Source of the DNA: Branchiostoma floridae
Taxonomy: Eukaryota; Chordata; Leptocardii; Amphioxiformes; Branchiostomatidae
Assembly (NCBI RefSeq): GCF_000003815.2
Contig: NC_049979.1
Location: forward strand, 14,380,567-14,444,566
Direction of reading: 5' to 3'
Length of the DNA stretch: 64,000 bases
Shown: in pieces, positions 49,840-61,800 of the stretch
Position numbering within the stretch: the stretch's first letter is position 1
Layout: every line of letters starts with the position of its first letter
Notes under the pieces: model-generated
Databases searched by the model: none
What the model was told of the DNA's origin: nothing
Seen by the model: only the letters and a program-made list of their open reading frames with translations
Program-made: the position numbers and the translations under genes

Positions 49840-52800
49840 TTACTCAGGACGGCTGTTCAGTGGTTCGTCTAGAGCAGGATTCCCAGACTTTGGGCAAGGA
49901 TCTGGATCCTCCTCTCTCTCAATTGCCACCTTGTAGCTGTAGTGTGCTTTATACCTCACCCACTTCTCGGGGATAACTGGCGCAGCTAACGGGTTGGACA
50001 CGGAGATGGACCGTACAATACTCTTGGAGGCGGTGGTCAGGGGCATGGTGAAGTCCACCTCAAAGTGTGGCCCAAGTGATGTGGGGATGTCGAGCTCACT
50101 AGCCATGTCAATTCTACAGATGAGGGTTTGGGTGGAGTATGCTCCTGGGGGACAACAACATGTATATAGAAGTTTAAATGCGTTAATTATATTGTAGGAT
50201 GTGATGGATTCTGGCATATACTGCCTCTTTGCCACGACAGGGACATTAAAGGCTCATGGTAGGGCTTAATTATATGTCAGTAATATCAATTGTAAGTAAT
50301 ATTCACTAATAAGCTGTTGCTACCAAGGAAAACAGGGTTTATAGTGGTGAGTCAAAAATATGTGTAAGGTGCACAGATACTGTACTTTGTGTTGGAGTAT
50401 AATTCAATTTCAGTGTCTACAAAAGAAGGGCTGAACAGGAGAACAGATCTGACATGAAAAACAGAATAGTGAGACAAGCAATGCAAAAGCAATGAAAGAG
50501 ACAAGACTAACACAAAGGATATAGCACCAAATGATGTGGTATATGGGAAGTGTAGTTATCAGCCTTCACAATGACAGCAATTGAGACCATGCCATGTATT
50601 TGTCACTTTACCTGCTTTCTCTTTGCTAGCAGTGAAAGGGAGGGGTTTGCCAGTGAATGGAACATTGCCAGTGAATGGAACAACTGCAAGGGAAGATGGA
50701 GACAGTTCTTGTCAGTTAGAATGGCAAGTGTCACATAATACCTAGAACATAACCATCTTATCTCTATTCCCAAGATCTAAATGTTAGCAGAACATTTCAT
50801 ACTGTTTAATGTACAAATCCTTTCATATACATGTACTTGATCTATCCTCCTCCTGTTACTAGTATATACTCAGTGTAACTACCTACCATAGCACATTTCA
50901 AAGATGGATCAGGTAAGTAGTAGATGATGAGTAAATGGTAATCATCAGGTAGCTGTCTAATAGTCCATCTAGTTACACTTTAAAACACTTGGTGTCTTTT
51001 CAAATTCAGAGTTACAGAATATTTTCTGTAGTAGCCCAATCAACTGAATGTTACAAAATCCAGAAAACTAACTCACCTTGATTTCTCTCAGGCAGCCGGC
51101 TTATCTTCCATACTATTGCCCTGAAGGCGTATTCATACTTGGCCGTTCCTACTGACACTTCAATCCTGGGAGACGTGTACTGCTCAAAGGTGGATGAGCC
51201 CTTGGGCAGCTTTTTCTTGCTAGAACGCAGAGACTTGGTGCCGAGGGGCCCCACTGGAGTCTCGTTCCGCAGGTACTTCATCCATAGATCAGGAACGGGC
51301 AGACGGATCATAATGTTTTCACAAGGAACAGCTTCTGGGTCCTTCTTGTTAACATAACCTGTGCAGGTTGCATCACATCTGAGCTCGAAGTGAGGTCCCT
51401 TATTGATGTACCTTGCTTTGACAACAAGTGGTAATTCCTTTTTGTTGCTCTTAACTTTGTATCGCATGAGCTGAAACTTGTTACCATCAAGAGGGCAAAA
51501 CTTGATTTGCCTGGTGCTGATAAAATGTTCCTTATTGACACAGCTGTGGAATTCTGGGTTGAGGAGCTTGATCCATTCATCACTTTTGTTTGGAATGATG
51601 TCCTGGCGCCGGACAACCTCGTTTCCTCGGATCTGCTTGTCGTTCATTCCCAAGACGCACTCTGGCATGCCTGTGATGAATACCAGTGTTTGAATGTTGA
51701 CCTCTACAGCCTGTTTCTCAATCTCACCCGTGCGTGCCACAATGCCGCGGAACTCATCCGTCACTTCAACTGTGATCTCATCCTCGATGTATGTTGTTCC
51801 CCTATCTCGGTAGGCTGGAAGCTTCATAAGAGCATCGTTTACAGCCCTTACAAAATTCAAGAGGTCATCATGCTCAAGAGTTCCAAACTTTACCAAAGTA
51901 GAGGCTAGAGGAATGTGATCGATGATGGCCCTTGGACGGAGAAGACGCTTCTCTTTGTAGGAGACATATTCTATCTTGACGGTATGTATCCGACCCTTCT
52001 CATTGTATGCTTGTAGAGTGGGCTCACTTACACTGAAAGTGGAGTGCAGCTGTACTTCCTTGAATGGTTCTGTGTTATTTTTCTCATAATACAACTTCAA
52101 CATGTTACCATCCACAAGCCTCGTGTATGTGGGTGTCCAGTATCTCTTCTGGCCAATGAACTTTTTCTTCTCTGGAACACGTAGCATGAGGTACCAGCCG
52201 TCCTCCTCACATTTTGGAGGAAAGCTTTCATCCAATGGTGAGGTGTCTGGACTTGCAGGAAGGGGCTGTACAACACTGATTGGAAGTTTTACAGTTGGGA
52301 AGGGCGACGCCTCCTCATCAGGTGGGGTGGTTGGAGTTTCTGCCTTAAAGGGATTGTATTTCTTTTTGGTTTGTCTTGGAGGGGTGGCTGGAGAGCCAAC
52401 AGCTGCCTTTGGAGAAAAGGGATCAATGGTGGTTAAAGGAGGTCCCATGGCTAACCCAGCATCTTCTACTGGACTCTGAGCTGTTGGCTTGATGTCAGCC
52501 ACTGAGATGTGCTGCATTGGGGACAAGTTGAGCTCTTCCTCTGGAGATGCGAGAGGTGCAACTACTTCTGTCTTCTTAGGGGGACTACTGACGGGGGTGC
52601 CTTCTTTGGAGGCACTTTTCTGTGGGGCAAATGGATCAAGTTCTTCTAGCTTCAGGCTTTCTCTGGATGGAGAGATGGCAGTAGGGGGAGATGGAATGCT
52701 TGGAGACATTGCTGCAGCACCGGTTGCTCCGGCAAACAGGTCTGGGGTGTTAGCCTCGTCACCGGGCTTTGAAGCAAATGGATCATCAGGCATTGCAGCA

Positions 52801-55800
52801 GGTTCTCCTGGGGATGCAAACAAGTCATCAGCTGCTGCTGCATCTGGCGGTGATGGTGCAAAGACTTCTCCAGCTGATAGTGTGGCAGGTGCAACAGCAT
52901 TGCTTGTGGGTGCTTCTGGCTGTGATGGTGAGGAAAGTAGGTCGATGGCCATGGTTTCAGGCTGAGCTGCGGCTTGTCCTTCCAAGACGTCTTGCTTTAC
53001 GGCTTCATCGGGCTTTGGTACAAAAGCATTTGTCGGTATCATGGCTGGTTTCAGTTCAGCCTCAGGGGATCCTCCCAACAAGTCTGGTGGAGGCACATCC
53101 TCAGCAACTGAGCCAAAGAAGTCAATTGTCATGGCTGCTGGTGGTGTTGCAGCTTTTGCTGCACTAGTAAACAACTCAGGTGTTTTAGCATCACCTCCTG
53201 TTGATGCAAATGGGTCAGCCGGCATTGACAAGGGTTTGGCTGTTGTCTCCATGTCACTGAACAGATCAAAATCTGATGTGCTCTTCTTTGCCTCTTCAGG
53301 TGCTGGCCTTTTTTCTGTCATTGGTACAAAAGAGTCCTCAAAGTGAGTGGAAGGACTCTTCTGGCTCAGTGGCTGCTCCGGTTCTGGCCACTCTTGTACA
53401 ACAAAGGCATCCTCGAAATTAGCAGAGAAACTCTTTGTCGGACCACCTTCATCAGTATCCATAAGACCACCTGGCACAAAGGCATCTTCAAAATGAGCAG
53501 ATGCACTTTTTGTTGGAGCACTTTTCTCAGATGCATTCAACTCATCTGGAACGAAAGCATCCTCAAACATATCAACTGGCTGAGCAGCAGACGCAGCTGG
53601 CTCTTCAACATGGGCAGACTTACTCTCTGGTGGCGTTGCCCCAATTGCTTCCTCTACTGGGCTCTTTGCAGTTTCTTGGACTGGGCTTCTGGTGACAACT
53701 TTTGCCTGTGCAAGTTGGTTCAGCGGTACACGTTTCTTGACGGCAGATGTTACAGGAACACCGGGAAGCCCCAACAGCTTTGCTGCTTCTATTGCATCAA
53801 AGGCTGGACTAGGTTGGGCTGAGGGTTTGCTTGGTTGGGAGGGTTTAGCTGAAGGAGCTTTTTCTTTTGGAGTGGATGGCTTGGTGACTGCTGGTGGTTG
53901 AGGGTTAGGGGGTGATGTTTGTGGGCTGGCCAGGGGTGGAGTGGAAGCTACTGGTGCAATAACAGCTTCAGTTGGCGAGGGCATTGAGGCAGGAGCTGGG
54001 GCGATTGGGGTGGGTAGGGAATCAGGCGGTGGAGAGAAGTGGGGAGACTCTTTCTCTGGCTCCACTGCCTCGGATTGCATGATGCCAATGGGAAGGAAAG
54101 TTGGCGGTGCAGCTCCTGGTGCTGTTGGTGACTGAATGTTGAACAAGTCCACCTCAGGTTCTGCAGGCTTCGGAGACAAAAATGGGTCTTTACCGGGCTC
54201 TGCAGCATCCAGGGATGAAGAGGCAAACAAGTTGAGAGCTTGCTCAGGTTTAGATGAAGAGATAGCAAACAAATCGTTAATGCCACCCTTAGATTTGGAC
54301 GCTGACACTGCTGTGTCTCCATTCTTAGGAGCAAAAGGGTCATCTGGCATCGTTACAGGCTCTGCTTCAAAAGAATCTCCCTCAAATTCAGCACCAAAAG
54401 GATCTACAGCCTTTGATGGCTGTTGTGTACCAAATGGATCAAAATTATCTTTCTTAGCCCCCTCTTGTGTCTTTAATGGGTTTGTTGGTGACAGTGCCTG
54501 TTGTTTTGCGGCAATATCTGCAAGAAAGGGATTTGTTGGTGATGGCTGTGTGGGTGTAAGGCCTGACTGCATCATGAGGAAATCCAGGGTGTCAGGAGTC
54601 TTAGCCTTTTCTCCTTTTTTCATGAGGAAGTCAAACTCAGACCCCTGTGGTGGTGGAATTAGTGGTTCTGTCAAAACAGGTTTCTTACTGGGCTGCTTTG
54701 AAGGCTCCTCTTTCTTAGTGTCTGCTTCCAAGGCTTCCAGAAAAGCTGCGTCCCCTTCCTCAAACTCAAAGCCTATCCAACCGGACGGCTGACTTGAGGT
54801 GCTGTCTGTCCTTGATGTTGTCTTGTTTGTAGCTGATGCTGGTACCTGTCTCTTTATTGTCTCCTTGGTATCATCAACAAATGGCACCCATCCAGCCTCT
54901 GAACAACCCTCAGCCTCCGAGCCGTTACCATGACTACTGTCTTGGGACTCTGGTACGCTGCTGACAGAAGACATGGCATCACTGTGGTTCGCTGTCTCAC
55001 TTTGTGTGTCCCCAGATGCAAGGAAGCTACTGGAATCAGACATGGCCTCTACATCAGCACTGCTTGAGGGATCTGCAAAACAGAAAAAGTTGCTGTTAGT
55101 CAGGATTCTTGTCATGGAAAAGAGATTATTTTTCACCAGGAGATAAGAAGCGCAGCAGCATCTCTTCAGCACCATGGACAGGGTAAGGAAAAAGAGTTCA
55201 AACACAAGCAATATCTGGGTAATGAACACATACACAGCAGATTCTAAAATGCCAGCCCTTAAACCTTCAGACTGCAAATGCTGGGTAAAACTGTGTATGT
55301 GTGGGCGGGGTCAATTGGATGTTTTTTTTTTCTAGTTCTGGAAACATGTTGGCCGAAACAGCTTGTACCATAACATCATCATGCTGGATATTCGACTAAA
55401 TAGTGATTGCCATGTCAGTACAGTCTTTCAATGGGAATATTCATGTATTGACGTCAGTTGATATTACATATGAAACAGTTGATATCACATATGAAACAGC
55501 TGATATGCTTATTGCAATGTGACTTTACCTGGTCCCATCTTCACACAGTATTTGAAATCATAATTGAAATCAAGTACCAGCCTTCTATGGTTCCTCTTCT
55601 ATCAACATAATGAATGAGAAGAGTAACTCTCAATGTTCTTTGTGCAAACTAAAAAAGGGCTTGTCATGTTCATCACATCTAAATATTGGGTCTGGAACAC
55701 AAAGTATGTAATAAAATATTGAAGATGGCTGAGTAGAAATCATGTAACATGCCTTATACTGCACAGGGTGAAATGAATGGTTGTAAAGACCCACACTAAT

Positions 55801-58800
55801 GAAACACTGCCCTCCTGAGATGTTGTGTGACCTGAATTGTCACATTGCAGCTGAGCACAGGCGATAGATTTACAGCTCAGGGAACTGACAGCAGTCCCAT
55901 CAAAGTATTGGAGCAGGACATTTATCACACAAGTACAGCATGGGTCTCACTGCAGGATATTCGTCTGTGACTGTTGCATGATTTGCTATGTGGATACAGT
56001 AATCTGGGAATGATATCATTTACATGAATCCCTCATATTTGGACATGTATCATGAGTACAAGTCTTACTTTAACCTTAATTAGTTTGACATATATGTTTA
56101 CCGGAATACCTGCAGGTAAATTACGTGGACAGAGTGACATTTCAGTGGAGGGGGGCAAAAATGGAAGGGCACCAAGCATTAGGGAAATATTCGAGGATAA
56201 GGCTCATGGGATATTACTCATTATTTTGAAAGGATATCGATGCATGGCTGTAGATTATAGAATAAGCCGAGAATCTGATAGCAGAAATAGGCACTGAGCT
56301 AGCAAGAATGTAGACAAAAGGAAATTATTTGATATCCTACAAAATAGAAATGTAAGTCTTAGCCATGGTAGATCTAACAACATAATGGCTCACAAATAAC
56401 TTGCTTTACAGAAAAAAAAAATTCAGCAACTGAAAAATATAACAGCTCTGTATTGAGCTCTTGATCAATCAATCAATATGTAAAACAAACTAACTGATAA
56501 TTCTTGATCACCTATCTTTTTAATTAAGAATACTGGGTAGCCCATATTCTCATAGAAATGGCTGCACAAGTGCCAAGGGCCGAGATTCAAAATACCCCTT
56601 CACCCTTAATTACAGTGTCAAACTAATTTATGAAATGGACATTTTGCACCCTTGCCCCTGTATTCTATGACAAAAAATACTTTTAGTCCATGTGATGCCA
56701 TTACATTGATTATTTTCTTTATGTACCCTGAGATATTATGTTTCAGCAGGCCTGGTCAAAGATGAGGCTACACATTGTGTCTGTCAATGATACAATGGTA
56801 TGCATCACGCTGACAAAAGGAATTTAAAGGTTTTTTTTAAGGTTAATTGAGAATTGCCAGACTTTTGATGTTGCATGAAATGAGCAAAAGAAAAAAAAAG
56901 GAAGGCCTCATCTAGTTTGTATTTCCAAGAAGTACTACAACATTAATCAATTGTAGTCCCTGACAGGAGCTTTCCTGTGTATTCCACTGTGCTTCCAAAC
57001 ATGCCCACGGAATGCAAAAATATGCCTTCGAACCTGCAGTCAACCTTGGAATCCAAGTTGGATGTGCAGAAACAGTTGCAATTCCAAAAAAATTACTTGT
57101 ACAACTGTCAATTGCTTCAAATATTGTACCAAAGACATGACAATTATATGCAAATCTACAAATGTACTCTAACAGTGCTGGTGTTTATACTGGTTTGAAG
57201 GGTCATTTTGGCAATTCAAGTTTGTTGCCAAAATCAGCCTTTTAAATGGTTTTGTGGTTGATATTTCTGCATCAGTGCATGAGAGTAATGTGTTACCAAA
57301 AACTGTGTCCATGGAACAGCTGCACTATTGATTATGACCCACTTTGTTACCATGATTAGCACTAATGATGGGCTACAAAATGGTACACTGTGGACAAGGT
57401 CTAATGACTGTAGAACATGGCATCTTATTTCAAAGCAAGGCACTGATAGCAAAAATGCTTGTTTTTTTTCACAAACACCACATACTTATTCCAATCTCAA
57501 CTGCCTTCAGTATTTCTGCCAAATTTAATGCATTTTCAGTTTTTCTATCATTTACCTTAAAAATATTAGGTAATACACATACTGAGTGACACCTTTGATG
57601 ATGTGGTTACAGACTAGGAACCCATAAGAGAAGATGCTAGATATTCAATAATGTACCCTTGTATAGCTTTGCAAATTGTAGTTTCAGATCATGACAATCC
57701 CTTTTATCTTTGGCCATCTTGCCTTGAGGGCAATGCATGCAGTGAAAAAAACACCCATGCAAAATGAGAAAATACATATACACATGTATATCTGCTTTGA
57801 TCTTAGATCACAAAGCCTAGTTCTAACCAGTCCTGATGCTGTGGAGATTGCTCAAAGGCAGTAACAACAGACTCCTCCCAGCAGAGCTTTTAGATAATAA
57901 AGTTTTCTGTCAACATAAGCTGTCTCTTTGAGTCTTCGTTCACTCTAATCTTATATATATGTACTGATATTTACCTTTAATGTTCACTTATTTAACATGA
58001 TAAGAAAATGAATTTGAATGAGACTTGACAGAAAATGAATTTTTTTCAAATAAATAAATGAACTGCAGTTTTTCTACTGGGCACCGCCCTTTCACTGAAA
58101 CATCCCATCCTGCACATTTTAAGTGCAGTTGCCCTCTTGACAAACAACCTTCCGAATCCTGTTTTACATTTAGCTGGTTTGGCCAAGAAATGTCTCTGTT
58201 GTCATGTAAAGAGATTGTATCCATGAATCATGTGCACATGGCAGTTTATCACTATACAATATAGAACATTATACATATTATACAGCAGCTGTTATCTTAC
58301 CTTGTACATTATAAACTGTACATCCAATATTATTTTACCGCCCTTGTTGCCTAGCACAAAGACCTAAAGATGAAGATGAGCTGCCTCCATCTTGATTTCC
58401 CTTCCAGCTTATCTGCTAGATCTCTAGAAGCATCTAAACCATATTCTGCAGTTGAACTTGGAGCCTGCCATCCATTAACGGCTACCTGCAGGCTGTACCT
58501 GCCAACATGCTCTTATCAGTCAGACCAGCAGAAGTACATCTACGTCAGTTGCTGACAGCAGGGATGAAAGCAGTAGATAATGAAACTCTGGGGACCGGAA
58601 GGATACAGGTTTGACAAAGAATTCTAACCATGACCTACTTAAAACAGCTTTTCAGGGATTCCCCCATCTATCATTGTACAACAGGATCGGAGTGCAACAG
58701 ACAGAATTTGGAGGGACACAGCATCTGTCTGGTTTGGTATAATGCATAAATAGACTGCTAAGTTAGCTAGGATTTCATTAGACTGGATTGGCCAGACTAT

Positions 58801-61800
58801 ATTAGAACTTGGAGTATTTAGCAATGCAGAAGAAAACCAAAACCAAATTATTATGTTTACAGAATTTACCTAAAACAAGCAAGGGGGATGAAATCAACAC
58901 TTTTCCAGCTCTTAAACTCCAGGTATCATGATGGATACAGCCATTGGAAACATCTTTTAAAGCAGCTCGACTATTATAGCTGCACCTTAATTGTGGAAAT
59001 TTCTGATAGTCTGTCTCCATATTGTGGTTCCCCATATAAATTCCCAGCTTCTTATTAGTGTTAAAGCAATGGCCCATTATACAAGGGTAATTTGGAAAAA
59101 GCCAAGGCAACATTAAGTGTTATCATACACATGCAAAGTGAGGATTTGATGGTACTAAATTATTACTTTCCACTGAAGCATAAAATGTCCTAATTTTTAT
59201 GCTTCATAATCATTGACGCAAAAAACCATAACACCTAAGCATAGCAGAACATGGCAATCATGCAGAATCAATGAAACGGTGATCTACCAGCACTGCCTAA
59301 ATATTCTGCCCCATGCACTGGAAAGACATTACTCACACCTCACACCCTATCTTCTCCTACCAGACCTGTAACATAAGCTATCTCCCAACAGCTGGCTTGT
59401 TCCACAGACTACATTTAGATGCAGCACGGCACACAGACTTGTAAAACGTTCTGTTGGGCACTGACAGATTGTCCTGCTTGGCAATGAGCATCCTTGTGAA
59501 AGGCTGTTTTTATGATTACAGGCGTGTACCTGGCATTATTTTCAAACAAGTTATAGACTTGATGTGTCTGTGATAGAGGGCATAATGACAGGTACAAGCA
59601 TTTGTGTTGTTTACACAGGTACTCATCAACATTCTGAATAGGTTAAGTGCTAATTTGATATGCCTGGAGCACACTGCATATTTTTATGACTGAGATGTGT
59701 GGCAGACTAAGATGCTCAACTTTGGTCAAATAATTAGATTTGTGATTCAAGCATGTCTTATTTGGCATTAGTGTCATTAAGATCTATACATGTCTTGTAT
59801 ATTTGTTGTGTTAAAAACTCGTGGGGAAGAATAGCTTTGATCAGTGTACTAATTGTGGACTGAAACAAACACCATTCAAACAGAAGCTTGAGATATCCTA
59901 GCACTTGCAGGGGAATTTACACAATTAGGAGATTGAACTGTGCAGCTGCTAGTTATAATATAAGTGATTGATAATGCTTGGTCCCTTGTGGTCTCTCTGG
60001 ACAGGTGATCAGATGAAACAGAAGTCATGAGTAAAGAAGTTAATTTGTTGATGAACCATCATGAGGTCCATAATGGGCACGTCTGGAGTTTATCTGATAT
60101 ATCAGAATTCTGGTAAATATGCCATAATCACCTCTGACAAAGATAATATTAATATCTCTGGGTAACTATGCAGCCCAAAATAAATCTCACCCATTATCAA
60201 ATAACCTTTGAATCAGTGTTGTTTCTCTTAAAATACTGTTTAATGTGCATAATACTGATATGCCAATGGCATGCCAACTTAAGAGCCTAAGAGTTTAATG
60301 ACATGGCAGTAAAGTTGATCACCGTTTCACTAATTCAATCAGCAGTAAACGATGTCACAGATGATACAATGCCTAGTTATCAGCCAAACTCTTGTCACAT
60401 TTGACAAGCACAACCTCCAAAGCCTACCTGTGGATGTAGCGGTGCTTGAAGATGCAGGGGACTGTTGTGCCTCGGCCAGGATCCAGTCATCCTTGGCAGG
60501 AGACACTGGTGTGTGGGGGGTAACAGAGACCGTTGGAATGGCTGGCTGTTCCACAGCACTCCCCTCTGGAAGACCAGGTTCTTCAGTTGGTGTCTTTGCA
60601 CTGCAGGGTGCCTTCTTTTCTGTGAAGCTTCTTGTGGCTGGGGGAGAAAATACCCAGATTTGATAACACAACAACATGGAGAGATATTTCCATGTTAGAA
60701 TTTTGCTAGATTCTGAATTTCATAAATCGTAATCACAACATATGTTTATGTATTGAATGAAATACATTAGCGACCGGAAAACATGGTAACTAAAATCAAA
60801 ATGACTAAAATGCTCATTTATGACGGGACCAGAATGAATTTGTCGTCTAGTCTTGAAGGCAAGCTATGATTTGTTGTAATCCTTTTCATCCATCAAACCT
60901 CACCAAAGAGTCATCCTGGTGACGATGAAGTATTTCACTACTAAGGTTCTGCCAGGTATCAGTAATCCTGTCATTTGATAGAATTTTGTTGCTCAAGAGG
61001 AAAAAAGCTAGGCATAATTTTGTTATCTTCATTAACAAAATTGGTGTGTAGAAAATATAAGAATCAGATCGAATTACATGTATGCCAAAGGGTAAGTTAT
61101 CAGGTGCTGACATGTCTGAAAGAAAAAAGAACAGACCTACCCAGCTCAATCTAGATATTCACCAGTACAGTTTTTAATCTAGTGAATGTAAAATGATAAA
61201 TGGTAACCAGCCGAAGGCGAGGTGGAGGTCATGCTGATATCTGCTGGTATTGACCCAAGTTGGACAGCGGCTGGACTGCTGATTTTCAAAACTGGTTGTT
61301 TAACCTTCCCAATGTCAGGCGTTATGACACTTGGTTTTGTAAACCCAAGGAAGTTAATATATGAGCTCATACCTCCTTGGTAAACCCTAGTAATGGGTGG
61401 GTTACACACAGGTGTCTGTGTGAGGTGAAGACACATGCTAATACACTTCAATGGCCCACTAGTAGTCTACAGTATTGCTACCAAGGAAGAAATACACTAT
61501 TTCATGACCATTTGTATATGGTCACAGAAAATACAACCTGACATCCATTGTTTTGCAGTAATGCATTGTAGTACAATCTTAACACAAGGCTGACAGTAAT
61601 GCTTGGAGTACAAGGGCTGACAGTAATGCTTGGAGTATCTGAAAGCAAATGAATATCTGGCTAAAGGAAATGGTATATCCTTTTAAAAAATGCATCTTTC
61701 AACAATTTTATGTGGGCTGAAATAAGAGGATCACATAATGACTGACATTTTATTTCCAAACAAAGTGTTTACACAAGGGCTGACAGTAATGCTTGGAGTA

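Noticed and set aside
51139..54792. Many plus-strand frames (60-218 codons) opposite the stonin exon
   Set aside because: They are shadows of the GC-biased, repetitive stonin coding sequence on the other strand.
55073..55277. N-terminal extension of the large stonin frame
   Set aside because: A strong TTTTGCAG acceptor at 55073 and phase agreement with the exon at 60428-60637 show that it is intron.
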